A stretch of DNA of 64,000 bases from an uncultured Fidelibacterota bacterium (lineage in GTDB: Bacteria; Fidelibacterota; Marinisomatia; Marinisomatales; TCS55): NCBI GenBank assembly GCA_902581045.1, contig CACHMU010000003.1:1-64000 (forward strand). The letters run 5' to 3'. Both the position numbers and the translations under genes were made by a program. Below, in pieces: positions 38,357 to 49,225 of this stretch; the stretch's first letter is position 1; each line of letters opens with the position of its first letter. The notes beneath the pieces were generated by a model. That model did not search any database. It was given only the letters and a program-made list of their open reading frames with translations, and was not told where the DNA came from.

Positions 38357-40549
38357 ATGAAATATAGTTTTTTAATTCTTGTATTTTTTAATTCACTATT
38401 TTTTGGTCAAAATAATCAATTTTCTGGTTCAGAGACATGTTCTTCTTGCCACCCGGATCAATATGATAGTTGGAAAGAATCGACCCATGGAAATGCGGGA
38501 GGAATACCAAACAAAGAACGGATTTTGGCGCCTTTTGATGGTCAAAAGATCGAATTAAAAAATGGATGGTTTGTACCCTTTAAAGAAAATAATCGATATT
38601 ATTTTCGTTCTCAGGAAAATGGTTTTCCCGAAAAAAAATATGAAGTTTTCGGAGTTGTTGGAGGTGGATTTTTGTATGGAGGCGGAACTCAATCCTATTT
38701 TGGACTTTTCCCAGATGGCACAATGAGATTATTACCATTTGATTATAACCCAGAACGTAAGATATGGTTTTTTGAATCTAATAATTTATCAGGATGGCTT
38801 CCTGCATCTAAAAATATTTCACCAAGACAAATGTCAGAATGGCCACCAAATAGAGCATTGGGAACTCTAGAGGAAAAACAAAATTGCCAACAATGTCATG
38901 GTAGCCAGATTACAACTGCATTTGAATTAAGTAAAGGTAAATATGAGACAAGTTTTACTGATTTATCAATTAATTGTGAATCATGTCACGGGCCGGCTAA
39001 AGAACATGTAGAAATCATGAAATTTGGTAAAACAATAATTAAAGGATATACAGGGATTAAATCTTTAACAACATTAAACAAAGAGGAATCTGTAAATCTA
39101 TGTGCACAATGTCATGCACTGAAAGATGTAATTAGACCCGGATATTTACCCGGCATGGATTTTGAAAACTATTTCAGCACAAAATTTTCTATGTTAGGTG
39201 ATAATCCATATTATCCCGATGGAAGAGTTAAAGCCTTTGGATATCAGCAAAATCATATTTTTAGTGACTGCTATTTAAATGGCTCTATGACATGTGTAGA
39301 TTGTCATAATCCTCATTCAAATAGTTATCAAGATATCAATCGCAATCCTCTTAAAGGAAGGTTTGATAATGGACAATGTATTTCTTGTCACGCATCTATT
39401 TCGGAAAATATTTCAGCGCATACTTTTCATGAAAGTAACTCTAAAGGAAGTCAGTGCACTTCTTGTCATATGCCGTTTCAGCAACATCGTGCTGTTGGTA
39501 ATGAAATCAGATTTGCTAGAGCAGATCATACAATATCTATACCTCGACCAGATCTTGATAAAACACTAGGTATTACAAATGCTTGCTCACAATGTCATGA
39601 TGAATTATCTAATAATCAAATTAGTAATCAAATTAAATCATGGTATGGGAAATTGAAGCCATTACATCCATTGGAATCAGCACTTTTTTCTTACATTGAT
39701 AAAAATGATTCAAATAGTGATATGATAAAATTAATTGGTAGTAATCAAGATCCATACCCACAGGTTTTTGCAGGCCTGGCGGCGGCGTTTATGTCTGACA
39801 ATGTAATGCAAGATTCAAAATTATATATTAATCGATTAATGAACTTATCAAACAATAAGGATTTAGATATTAAAAGCCTAGCACTCGCATATTTAGATAT
39901 GATGGGCTCAACTAATCCATTATTATCAACATTTACAATTGACATCCTATCAAAATCAGGGAAAGATCAAAGTAAAATTAGAACACGTTGGTCAATTGCT
40001 TTAGCCTATAAAGCACAAGACCTATCTAATAAAGGATTATATTATGATGGAATTGAATTGTACAAGAAAGCTTTAACTATTTGGCCTAAAAATAATCGAG
40101 CTCGTAGGGGTTTAGCATCTACATATTTATTGATAAATGATATTGAAAATGCAATTATTGTTTATGGTGAAATTATTAAATCTAATAAACTTGATTGGCA
40201 GGCATGGGTGAGCCTTGCTAATGCGCAGGCAATTAACGAACAAAATGAAATAGCATTAGAAGCATATATGCGCTCTCTTGAGATTAATACTTACAATTCA
40301 TCAGCTCATCTAGGTATTGGAAATGTTTTGTATAAAATGAAGAATTATGTTTTAGCTGAAAAACATTTAATTAAATCTATTGAGCTAGACCAATCAATGA
40401 CAGACTCTTATATATATCTAGCGGCAATTCAAATACAACGTCAGGATTTTAAAAGGGCCACCTCATATCTTAATCGAGGATTGATATTAAAACCAGATCA
40501 CGAGATCGGGAAAATGATGAAAGATGAATTAAATAAACTTGATGAATAA
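38357..40549 (+). CDS. Octaheme-type multiheme cytochrome c with C-terminal TPR repeats
   Basis: Eight CxxCH motifs (CSSCH, CQQCH, CESCH, CAQCH, CVDCH, CISCH, CTSCH, CSQCH); TPR-like C-terminal region (ALEAYMRSLEINTYNSSAHLGIGNVLYKMKNYVLAEKHLIKSIEL). Confidence 0.87.
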   Translation: MKYSFLILVFFNSLFFGQNNQFSGSETCSSCHPDQYDSWKESTHGNAGGIPNKERILAPFDGQKIELKNGWFVPFKENNRYYFRSQENGFPEKKYEVFGVVGGGFLYGGGTQSYFGLFPDGTMRLLPFDYNPERKIWFFESNNLSGWLPASKNISPRQMSEWPPNRALGTLEEKQNCQQCHGSQITTAFELSKGKYETSFTDLSINCESCHGPAKEHVEIMKFGKTIIKGYTGIKSLTTLNKEESVNLCAQCHALKDVIRPGYLPGMDFENYFSTKFSMLGDNPYYPDGRVKAFGYQQNHIFSDCYLNGSMTCVDCHNPHSNSYQDINRNPLKGRFDNGQCISCHASISENISAHTFHESNSKGSQCTSCHMPFQQHRAVGNEIRFARADHTISIPRPDLDKTLGITNACSQCHDELSNNQISNQIKSWYGKLKPLHPLESALFSYIDKNDSNSDMIKLIGSNQDPYPQVFAGLAAAFMSDNVMQDSKLYINRLMNLSNNKDLDIKSLALAYLDMMGSTNPLLSTFTIDILSKSGKDQSKIRTRWSIALAYKAQDLSNKGLYYDGIELYKKALTIWPKNNRARRGLASTYLLINDIENAIIVYGEIIKSNKLDWQAWVSLANAQAINEQNEIALEAYMRSLEINTYNSSAHLGIGNVLYKMKNYVLAEKHLIKSIELDQSMTDSYIYLAAIQIQRQDFKRATSYLNRGLILKPDHEIGKMMKDELNKLDE

Positions 40550-40553
40550 AAAA

Positions 40554-42683
40554 TTATGCAGCCGGTTCAATTATATGATGCCATCTATTTATTTCTAGGT
40601 CTTTTAAAACCTGATTTTTATCAGATGCAGGCCAATAAATATTAATTATAGAAATTTTATTATTTTCCCCAATTCCTATCATTTGTTGAAAAGGGTTTCC
40701 ACCAAAACTTCCCCCACTTGAAACTGTTCTATGTATTGAAATTCCATTTTTTAAAACAATCTCTATTCTAGCACCAATTGCTAACGCATTTGACTGTGAG
40801 CCATGAAGCGATAAACCAATCCAATTTGTATTCCAATTCCCAGGGTTTTCATAGAGTGTATTTTGATAAACACTTCCTTCGTATGCTCCTCCCATAACTG
40901 CATGTATATCAAGATCACCATCTTGATCTATATCAGCAAATGAAACACCGTGGCCTTTTTGAAGATGACCAAGCCTACTTTCAAAAGTAACATCTTTAAA
41001 TGCCTGACCATTATCATTGATAAACATTCTATTAGGTTGAATTGATCTATAGTCTGGATCTCCAGTGCCAATATATAAATCTAAAAAACCGTCATTATTT
41101 ATATCTCCGAAATTTGACCCCATAGTAAGCAAAGGATGATTCATATTTGTTTCAAAAGTCACATTAGAAAATGTACCATCTTTATTGTTCTTGTATAATC
41201 TGGGGGTTTCTCCATCATTTGGTATACCTAAATAATCCATTGCAACATGCCCAGTAGAATTATCATAGCCTGAAACCCAAATATCTTCCCATCCATCATT
41301 ATTATAATCGAATATCCATGCAGGAAAACTATCTATAGGTTCCAAAACACCTGCTATATTGCCAATATCAGTAAATGACCAATTTGCTGTTTCACCATTA
41401 TTTCGATATAATGAATTTGGTTGACCTAACCTTGAGATGAAAATATCAAGATCACCATCATTATCAATATCCCCCCAGACAACTGCTTTAATAAAACCAA
41501 AAATATTTAATCCTATAGATTGTGATTTTTCAGTGAAAGTACCATCACCATTATTATGGTATAGCTCAGAATTATATATCGGACCATTAGTTGTTTCATT
41601 TCCTATAATAAGATCTAAAAACCCATCATTATTGTAATCTCCCCAGGACGCAGTTTGTGTCGGAAACTCTGAATAAATATTTGCAGAAATTGTGACATCT
41701 ATAAATGTACCATCACCATTATTTTTTAATAACGAATTAGGTATTTTACCATCTTCTGAAAACCATCCGCCCCGCAAAACAAATATATCTACAAATCCAT
41801 CATTATTGTAATCTCCATGAACCATATTTAGGCCACCAGTAATTCCAATTAGATTTGATTTATCAGTTTGGTTGGAAAAATTACCGGTTCCATCATTTAC
41901 AAATAGCTGGATTTGATTGTGACTTCCCCAAGATGATGCCAGTATGTCTATATCACCGTCATTATCAAAATCCTCGGTAATTGATCCACCAGCAAGACCA
42001 ATATGATCTAATCCTATTTTTGATGCAATTTCTTTGAATTCTGGGAATTCAACAGATTTTGAACCATTTAATTTTGGAATTAGCCATTTTTTTGGTACAC
42101 CATCAGGGAAATCACCCTTTAACATATATGCAAGATTTATTAGCCATCTGTAAACAAAATTATCTGGATCTATAGATAATAATTTTTTATAGATTTCAAT
42201 AGCCTGATTGGCGCCAGTCTTATCTCGATGTATTCCTGAACCTCTAATAGGTATGATACAAGATTCTGCATTATGACCATCAAGACAATTAGTTTCTTCT
42301 CCCAATCGTAAATTGGTTATCGCCAAAAGATCTAACACTGAATTAATAAATTCCTCGGGGGCATTCAATTGTAATGAGTCAATAGTATTTAATACATAAT
42401 TATATTGATCAATAGCTTGCTTGGGATAGCCAGCATTAAGCATTTCATTTGCTATGACTGCTTGATGTTGAAGCTTCGAAGCAATATCATTATCAAAATT
42501 TTGTTTTTGTAGCCAAGCAAGACGTTTTTTATTTTCATAAATATTTGTTTCTGGATTAGTAACGCTTGATTTTTCTGCAAGAATTTCAATCATTTTATTA
42601 TGATTGCTTTTCTCTTGAGATTCGCACCCATTTAAATAAAAAATGATAAATATAAAAAGTGTCAGTTTAATTAGAGGATTCAT
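40554..42683 (-). CDS. FG-GAP/VCBS repeat lipoprotein with ASPIC/UnbV C-terminus (CRTAC1-like)
   Basis: Lipobox LNGCE; repeated DxDxDGDxDI/NNDGxxDI motifs; C-terminal RTVSSGGSFGGNPFQQMIGIGENNKI. Confidence 0.85.
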   Translation of the reverse strand: MNPLIKLTLFIFIIFYLNGCESQEKSNHNKMIEILAEKSSVTNPETNIYENKKRLAWLQKQNFDNDIASKLQHQAVIANEMLNAGYPKQAIDQYNYVLNTIDSLQLNAPEEFINSVLDLLAITNLRLGEETNCLDGHNAESCIIPIRGSGIHRDKTGANQAIEIYKKLLSIDPDNFVYRWLINLAYMLKGDFPDGVPKKWLIPKLNGSKSVEFPEFKEIASKIGLDHIGLAGGSITEDFDNDGDIDILASSWGSHNQIQLFVNDGTGNFSNQTDKSNLIGITGGLNMVHGDYNNDGFVDIFVLRGGWFSEDGKIPNSLLKNNGDGTFIDVTISANIYSEFPTQTASWGDYNNDGFLDLIIGNETTNGPIYNSELYHNNGDGTFTEKSQSIGLNIFGFIKAVVWGDIDNDGDLDIFISRLGQPNSLYRNNGETANWSFTDIGNIAGVLEPIDSFPAWIFDYNNDGWEDIWVSGYDNSTGHVAMDYLGIPNDGETPRLYKNNKDGTFSNVTFETNMNHPLLTMGSNFGDINNDGFLDLYIGTGDPDYRSIQPNRMFINDNGQAFKDVTFESRLGHLQKGHGVSFADIDQDGDLDIHAVMGGAYEGSVYQNTLYENPGNWNTNWIGLSLHGSQSNALAIGARIEIVLKNGISIHRTVSSGGSFGGNPFQQMIGIGENNKISIINIYWPASDKNQVLKDLEINRWHHIIEPAA

Positions 42684-42766
42684 TATATATAAGTATTTTA
42701 CCCCAAATTTAATTGGTTATTTTGTATATTTGATTGCTTTTATCATATATAAGAGGAGGTAAGTAA

Positions 42767-44836
42767 ATGCGAAAATACACATTGGTATTTTTATCGCTAT
42801 TTCATATTTCAAGTGTATTTGGACAAGAAAAGCTTCACTTTGAATTTGGGATGGATTCATTAATAATGAATGTTGGTGAATCGAAAGAGATAACAATTAA
42901 ATTATTAGATGAAAATGGAAAACTTGCACAAAATCCATTTTATGTTTTTGGAGAAAGAAAAACATTATCAGTTTCTCCTCGAATTAGTGATTCCACAGGC
43001 ATTGCGAGTGTAACACTAAAAGCTCATAAGCCAGGGCGTTTGAGCTTAAGTACTCGAACTATTACAGTAAAACGGGAAGATCGTATTAGAGCAAACTTAA
43101 TTATAAACGTACCCTCGCCTCCTTTAGATCGTATTGTTTTTAACCAAAGGCCTTCTAAACTTTACTCAGGTACCTCAACACCTTTATCAGTTGTGGTTTT
43201 TGATGAAGCCGATCTAAAGCGATCAGAATTAAATGTTAAATTAACATCTAGTAATAAAAACGTAGCTGAATTTGATATTCTTGGAAATTTAGAAACAAAG
43301 AAGTCAGGCAGTACTACAATTTCTGCTAGAATTGAAAACTTAAAAGAATCATTTAAAATTAATGTGGTGAAAAATCCTGTACGCAAAGTTACACTATCTT
43401 TAGATAAAGAAGAAATTAGAACTGGTGACGTTATTGTTTTGAATGCAAAAACTTTAAATAAAAGTGGTCGTATTATTGATGATATACCAATCACCTATTC
43501 TTACCATGGTCAAGCTGATTATGGTGAATTTGCGCTCCCCGCAGCAGGGTTAGTAACGGAAGATGGAAGGTTTGTTGCTGAAACTGCGGGTTTGTATACG
43601 CTTATTGCTTCTAGTAATGGTTATTCAGCTCAGAAAACAATTAAGGTTATTCCAAGAGATGTGAAGAAACAAGTAAAGTTAGTGGGGCACGGATTAATTT
43701 CGAATGTATTAACAGGTGACTTGTGGGTTTGGGCTGGCGTGGATAAGCATGAAGGAAAAGATTTTGCTGTAACAGGTACTTGGAGTTCTAATGGTGAAGC
43801 TTATTTTTGGGATGTTACAGACCCTTCCAATATGACGATTATTGACACAATAACTGTTGATGCTCGAACAGTAAATGATGTAAAAATCTCAGAAGATGGT
43901 CGTGTAGGCGTGATTACAAGAGAAGGAGCCTCAAATAGAAAAAATGGATTTGTAATATTAGATGTAAGTGACCCATATAATGTTACGATATCAGCCGAAT
44001 ATAATGATGATATGACAGGAGGAGTCCATAATGTATTTATATATGAAAATCATGTTTATGCTGTAAATAATGGTCGTAAATATGATATCATCAATATTGA
44101 TGACCCTGCAAATCCTTTTCGTGTAGGTGTGTTTGAATTAGACACGCCTGGTCATAGTATTCATGATGTATGGATTGAAAATGGGATTGCTTATTCTTCA
44201 AATTGGAGTGATGGGGTTGTTGCGGTTGATATTGGAGGGGCAAAATTTGATGAAACAGATCGATCTAAATCACAGTTTAACCCATTGTTATCAAGAACAG
44301 GCCAAGGTAGTCCCTCAAATCCTGTAAAACTAGCTTCAATGGAAGATCCAACAGGACGCAATCATGCGGCTTTCCCATTTTTGAGTAAATCAACTGGGAA
44401 TTTTTATATTATAGCAGGTGATGAAAATTTTCCGTGGGGTGTTTTAGCTACTAAAGGTCAGCCATCAAATCCGCGAGGAGGTTACCATTTTTTGAATTTT
44501 ACTGATCCTGATAACCCAAAGGAAGAAGCTATTTATGAGGTACCAGAAGCTGGTTCTCATAACTTGTGGGTATTCGATGATGTGCTAATAGCTGGAAACT
44601 ATCAAGGAGGATTACGAGTTGTAGATATTTCCGGTGATCTCCTTGGAGATATTTACAAACAAGGCCGAGAAATTGGTCTTTATGTACCTTATCATAAAGA
44701 AGGTAAAATACCAAATGCACCATTTGTTTGGGGGGCACAACCTTATAAAGATTATATTTTCTTTGCTGATATGAATTCAGGATTGTATTGTATTCAATTG
44801 GTTGACGGCCAGCCATCAGGTAGGCGGATTCCGTGA
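42767..44836 (+). CDS. Secreted Ig-like + LVIVD beta-propeller protein, subtype A copy 1
   Basis: Signal peptide; Big2-like domains; LVIVD-type repeats (FVILDVSDPYNVTISAEYNDD, DIINIDDPANPFRVGVFELDTPGHSIHDVWIENGIAYSSNWSDGVVAVDI, LRVVDISGDLLG); SD GAGGAGG. Confidence 0.8.
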   Translation: MRKYTLVFLSLFHISSVFGQEKLHFEFGMDSLIMNVGESKEITIKLLDENGKLAQNPFYVFGERKTLSVSPRISDSTGIASVTLKAHKPGRLSLSTRTITVKREDRIRANLIINVPSPPLDRIVFNQRPSKLYSGTSTPLSVVVFDEADLKRSELNVKLTSSNKNVAEFDILGNLETKKSGSTTISARIENLKESFKINVVKNPVRKVTLSLDKEEIRTGDVIVLNAKTLNKSGRIIDDIPITYSYHGQADYGEFALPAAGLVTEDGRFVAETAGLYTLIASSNGYSAQKTIKVIPRDVKKQVKLVGHGLISNVLTGDLWVWAGVDKHEGKDFAVTGTWSSNGEAYFWDVTDPSNMTIIDTITVDARTVNDVKISEDGRVGVITREGASNRKNGFVILDVSDPYNVTISAEYNDDMTGGVHNVFIYENHVYAVNNGRKYDIINIDDPANPFRVGVFELDTPGHSIHDVWIENGIAYSSNWSDGVVAVDIGGAKFDETDRSKSQFNPLLSRTGQGSPSNPVKLASMEDPTGRNHAAFPFLSKSTGNFYIIAGDENFPWGVLATKGQPSNPRGGYHFLNFTDPDNPKEEAIYEVPEAGSHNLWVFDDVLIAGNYQGGLRVVDISGDLLGDIYKQGREIGLYVPYHKEGKIPNAPFVWGAQPYKDYIFFADMNSGLYCIQLVDGQPSGRRIP

Positions 44837-44881
44837 TAGAGCAAACGTTAAAATTGTACTTTTAAGAATTTGGAGATTAAA

Positions 44882-46999
44882 ATGAAAAAAATATATACAA
44901 TAGTATTTTTATTATCATTTACTGGGTTATTTGGGCAACCACCAAGGTCCCTCAATACGGATCTTGAATTTGTTTTTGAACATCCATTGTTACTTCACCG
45001 TCTAGACTCTCTTTCACTGAATATTGGTGAAGAAGCTTCAGTATTGATTCGACTCGTTGATTTAAAAGGGAATCAAGTAAAAACCACATTTATGATTCGA
45101 GGACAAAGAAAAGCAATTGTTGCTGAGCCACGAAGAAGTGACACAACTGGAGTCGCAAAAGTAACAATAAAAGCACTTGATTCTGGAGAATTAAATCTTA
45201 GAGCGATGGCTATTGGGAAAAAAGGAAGAACCGTTGGTGCATTGAAAATTAATGTACCTTTAATTCCATTAGAAAAAATAACTTTCGTTAATCCGATCCA
45301 AAAAGTTTTTGTTGGAACATCCGTAAAATATTCTGTTAAAATTTTTGACAAAGCAAAAAGAATCAGAAAGAATATGAATGTTGTTTTTACATCAAGCAAT
45401 AATAACGTAGCTGAATTTGATAATTTTGGCAATTTGACGATTAATAAACCAGGTAAAACAACTATTACCGCTACAGTAGATGATATAGTAGAATCCTTAG
45501 TTGTATCTGCCAAAAAAAACCCAGCAAGAAAAATAAAATTTGATATAAGTGAAAATCAAGTAAGAACTGGCGATGTAATAAAATTAAATGCTACTGTTTT
45601 AGATGGTCGGAATAAAGTTCTTGAAAATATTCCTATAGTTTTTTCTTTTTCAGGTAAAGCTATTAATCAAACTGATAATTTTATCAATAATCGATCAACT
45701 GAAAGTATTGGTTTACCAGCATCCGGATTAATTACACAAAATGGTAAATTTGTTGCTGAAACAGCTGGGATTTATACATTAACCGCCCAATCAAGCGGAT
45801 TTTCAGCATCTAAAAAAGTCAAAGTTGTTCCTAGAAACGTACGTAAGAGGCTTGAAGTTGTAGGACACGGTACTATTTCAAATGTGAATACTTCAGATCT
45901 ATGGGTTTGGCCGGGTGTTGGAAAACATAAGGGAAAAGATTTTGCTGTAACTGGTACACACAGTGCGGATGGTGAGGCGTATTTTTGGGATATTAGTGAC
46001 CCAGCTAATATGGCAATAATTGATACAATAAAGGTTGATGCACGTACTGTAAATGATGTAAAAATTTCTGAAGATGGTAGAGTTGGTGTTATATCAAGAG
46101 AAGGGGCTTCAAATCGTAAAAATGGATTAGTCATACTAGATGTTACTGATCCATTCAATGTATCAATTATTAATGAATATAATGATGATTTAACTGGAGG
46201 AGTTCATAATGTATTTATTTATGAAGATCATATTTATGCATTAAGCGCTGGAAGGCGATATGATATAATTAATATAAGTGATCCTGCGAATCCATTTCGT
46301 GTGGGGTCTTATGAATTGAATACCCCTGGACACAGTATTCATGATGTCTGGGTAGAAAATGGAATTGCTTATTCATCGAATTGGAGTGATGGTGTTCATG
46401 TAGTTGATGTGGGTGGAATAAAGCAGAGCGAGAAGTCAAGAGCTAAAAACCAATTTAATCCGTTTTTAGCATTAGCAGGCAAAGGGAGTCCAGGAAATCC
46501 AATAAAATTAGGTAGCAAAGAGGATCCAAATGGACATAACCATGCAGCATTTCCATTCCAAAGTGAATCAACAAATAAATTTTATATTATTACAGGTGAT
46601 GAGTGGGCAAAGGCTGTTCCAGGCTCACCAGAAAGAATATTCCAAGGAGGATTCCATTTTCTTGATTTTACAGATATAAAAAATCCTGTTGAAACCGCAA
46701 TTTATCAGGTGCCAGAAGTTGGATCGCATAACCATTGGGTTAAAGGTGATACATTATTTGCAGGTTATTATTATGGAGGAATACGAGTTGTAGATATTTC
46801 AGGAGAACTAATGGGTAATTTATATGCACAAGGTAGAGAAATTGCCTTCTTCAAAGGTGTAGATCCTGATGGTACAACGGCTAATCAAACCAATGTATGG
46901 GGAGTGATTCCATATAAGGGATTAATTTATTTTGCTGATCTCAATAATGGTTTATGGGCTGTTAGACTAGTAGATAATGAGCCATTAGGAACAAATTAA
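44882..46999 (+). CDS. Secreted Ig-like + LVIVD beta-propeller protein, subtype B copy 1
   Basis: Same architecture; DPNGHNHAAFPF, VGSHNHWVKGD; start at ATG 44882 after TGGAGATTAAA. Confidence 0.8.
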   Translation: MKKIYTIVFLLSFTGLFGQPPRSLNTDLEFVFEHPLLLHRLDSLSLNIGEEASVLIRLVDLKGNQVKTTFMIRGQRKAIVAEPRRSDTTGVAKVTIKALDSGELNLRAMAIGKKGRTVGALKINVPLIPLEKITFVNPIQKVFVGTSVKYSVKIFDKAKRIRKNMNVVFTSSNNNVAEFDNFGNLTINKPGKTTITATVDDIVESLVVSAKKNPARKIKFDISENQVRTGDVIKLNATVLDGRNKVLENIPIVFSFSGKAINQTDNFINNRSTESIGLPASGLITQNGKFVAETAGIYTLTAQSSGFSASKKVKVVPRNVRKRLEVVGHGTISNVNTSDLWVWPGVGKHKGKDFAVTGTHSADGEAYFWDISDPANMAIIDTIKVDARTVNDVKISEDGRVGVISREGASNRKNGLVILDVTDPFNVSIINEYNDDLTGGVHNVFIYEDHIYALSAGRRYDIINISDPANPFRVGSYELNTPGHSIHDVWVENGIAYSSNWSDGVHVVDVGGIKQSEKSRAKNQFNPFLALAGKGSPGNPIKLGSKEDPNGHNHAAFPFQSESTNKFYIITGDEWAKAVPGSPERIFQGGFHFLDFTDIKNPVETAIYQVPEVGSHNHWVKGDTLFAGYYYGGIRVVDISGELMGNLYAQGREIAFFKGVDPDGTTANQTNVWGVIPYKGLIYFADLNNGLWAVRLVDNEPLGTN

Positions 47000-47111
47000 A
47001 ATGAAAAAATTAATTAAATTCCCAATGAATATTTACATTGACTATGCTTGTATTATATGAGATAGTCTAAAGGTGTAGTTTATTTTATCAGATTTAATTA
47101 ATTTTTTCATT
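47000..47111. repeat. 20-bp perfect inverted repeat with 72-nt spacer between LVIVD gene pairs
   Basis: AATGAAAAAATTAATTAAAT (47000-47019) and ATTTAATTAATTTTTTCATT (47092-47111). Confidence 0.7.
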
Positions 47112-47133
47112 AAGCATGAATAAGAGGAGATTT

Positions 47134-49209
47134 ATGAATAAAAGAAAATTATTATTTTTACCATTTTTAATTTTTGTAATGCTCAATGGCCAAGATGGTA
47201 ATAAAGAAAAGTTTCATTTTCAATTTGAAATGGATTCATTGGAGATGAATGTAGGTGAGTCTAAACAAATAAAAATTAAGCTATTAGATAAAAATGGGGA
47301 ATTAGCTCAAAACCCTTTTTTTATTTCCGGGGCAAGAAAATCGTTATCGGTTTCACCAAGAATAAGTGATTCAACAGGCGTTGCTATTGTCACTGTAAAA
47401 GCACATAAACCAGGCCGCTTAAGATTAGGGACTAGATCAATAACTGTCAAGCGAGATGAGCGAATAAGGGATTTTATTATTGTTAATGTTCCATATCCAC
47501 CTCTTGATAAAATAGTATTTAATAAAACTCCTAATAAGCTATATGCAGGAACGGTAACAGAATTCCTAGTTGAAGTTTTTGATGTTTCAGGTTTGACACG
47601 AGAAGATATAGATGTAGAGTTAATATCTAGCAAACAGTCAGTTGCTGAGTTTGATGCTTTTGGTAACTTAGAAACAAAAAAACCTGGTAGAATAACTATT
47701 ACTGCAAAAGCTCAAAATGTAAAAGAAACATTTAAAGTTAGTGTTGTAAAAAATCCAACACGCAGTGTTGTTATGAATCCAGCTGAAACTGAAATACGCA
47801 CTGGAGATGTTCTTCATTTAAATGGCCAAGCTTTAGATAAAAGAAAGTCTATAATAAAGGATGCGCCTTTAACATATACATATTCAGGCCAGGCCAATTA
47901 TGGAGAATTTGGTCTACCAGCATCTGGATTAGTTACGAATGATGGAAGATTTGTTGCAGAAACATCAGGACTTTATACTTTAACGGCATCATCAGGCGGA
48001 TATTCAACACAAACTACCATAAATGTTTTACCTAGAGATGTAAAGAAAAAAGTTGAATTGGTAGGTCATGGATTAATTTCAGATGTTCTTACAAGTGATT
48101 TGTGGATATGGCCGGGAATTGGTAAACATAAGGGTAAAGATTTTGCTGTTACTGGCACATGGGGTTCTAATGGAGAAGCATACTTTTGGGATGTATCTAA
48201 CCCAGATAGTATGATAATTATTGATACAGTCACTGTAGATGCGCGAACAGTAAATGATGTTAAGATTTCAGAAGATGGAAGGATTGGTGTAATTACACGT
48301 GAAGGAGCATCAAATAGAAAAAATGGGTTTGTTGTATTAGATGTCTCAGACCCATATAATGTTACAATTTCAGCTGAATTCAATGATGATATGACAGGTG
48401 GCGTTCATAATGTGTTTATTTATGACAATCATGTTTATGCTGTGAATAATGGTAGAAAATATGACATCATAAATGTTGATGATCCTAAAAATCCATTTAG
48501 AGTTGGTGTTTTTGAACTAGATACCCCTGGTCATAGTATCCATGATGTTTGGATTGAAGATGGAATAGCGTATTCATCAAATTGGAGTGATGGAGTTGTT
48601 GCAGTTGATATTGGAGGTACAAAGTTTGATGAATCTGATCGTTCAAAATCTCAATATAATCCATTACTAATCAAGGCAGGTGAAGGCAGTCCATCATCAC
48701 CAAAAAAATTAGCAGAAATGGGTGATCCAACTGGACGTAATCATGCTGCATTCCCTTTTTTAAGTCAATCAACCAATCAATTTTATATAATTAGTGGTGA
48801 TGAAATATTTCCTTGGGGTGTATTGGCAACACAGGGTAAGCCTTCAAATCCTAGAGGAGGGTTTCACTTTTTAAATTTTTCTGACCCTGATAATCCAAGA
48901 GAAGATGCAATATATCAGGTTCCTGAAGCAGGTTCACATAATCTATGGGTTCATGGTGATACGCTTATTGCAGGTTTTTATCAAGGAGGACTACGTATTG
49001 TAGATATATCAGGAGAATTATTAGGTGATATATATAATCAGGGAAGGGAGATTGGAGTTTATCAATCATCTCATAAAGAAGGTAAAATACCTAATGCACC
49101 AATGGTATGGGGTGCACAGCCTTATAAAGATTATATTTTTATAGCTGATATGAATTCAGGTTTATACTGTATTCAACTTGTTGATGAAAATAAATCAGAT
49201 ACGCCTTAG
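47134..49209 (+). CDS. Secreted Ig-like + LVIVD beta-propeller protein, subtype A copy 2
   Basis: Closest to copy at 42767 (PWGVLATQGKPSNPRGG, DPTGRNHAAFPFLS, VWGAQPYKDYIFIADMNSGLYCIQLVD); SD AGAGGAG before ATG 47134. Confidence 0.8.
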   Translation: MNKRKLLFLPFLIFVMLNGQDGNKEKFHFQFEMDSLEMNVGESKQIKIKLLDKNGELAQNPFFISGARKSLSVSPRISDSTGVAIVTVKAHKPGRLRLGTRSITVKRDERIRDFIIVNVPYPPLDKIVFNKTPNKLYAGTVTEFLVEVFDVSGLTREDIDVELISSKQSVAEFDAFGNLETKKPGRITITAKAQNVKETFKVSVVKNPTRSVVMNPAETEIRTGDVLHLNGQALDKRKSIIKDAPLTYTYSGQANYGEFGLPASGLVTNDGRFVAETSGLYTLTASSGGYSTQTTINVLPRDVKKKVELVGHGLISDVLTSDLWIWPGIGKHKGKDFAVTGTWGSNGEAYFWDVSNPDSMIIIDTVTVDARTVNDVKISEDGRIGVITREGASNRKNGFVVLDVSDPYNVTISAEFNDDMTGGVHNVFIYDNHVYAVNNGRKYDIINVDDPKNPFRVGVFELDTPGHSIHDVWIEDGIAYSSNWSDGVVAVDIGGTKFDESDRSKSQYNPLLIKAGEGSPSSPKKLAEMGDPTGRNHAAFPFLSQSTNQFYIISGDEIFPWGVLATQGKPSNPRGGFHFLNFSDPDNPREDAIYQVPEAGSHNLWVHGDTLIAGFYQGGLRIVDISGELLGDIYNQGREIGVYQSSHKEGKIPNAPMVWGAQPYKDYIFIADMNSGLYCIQLVDENKSDTP

Positions 49210-49225
49210 AAAAATGGAGATTAAA

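Noticed and set aside
47000-47115. IS element or MITE between LVIVD gene pairs
   Set aside because: Only one inverted-repeat pair over 112 bp, no transposase and no clear target-site duplication; kept as a repeat only.
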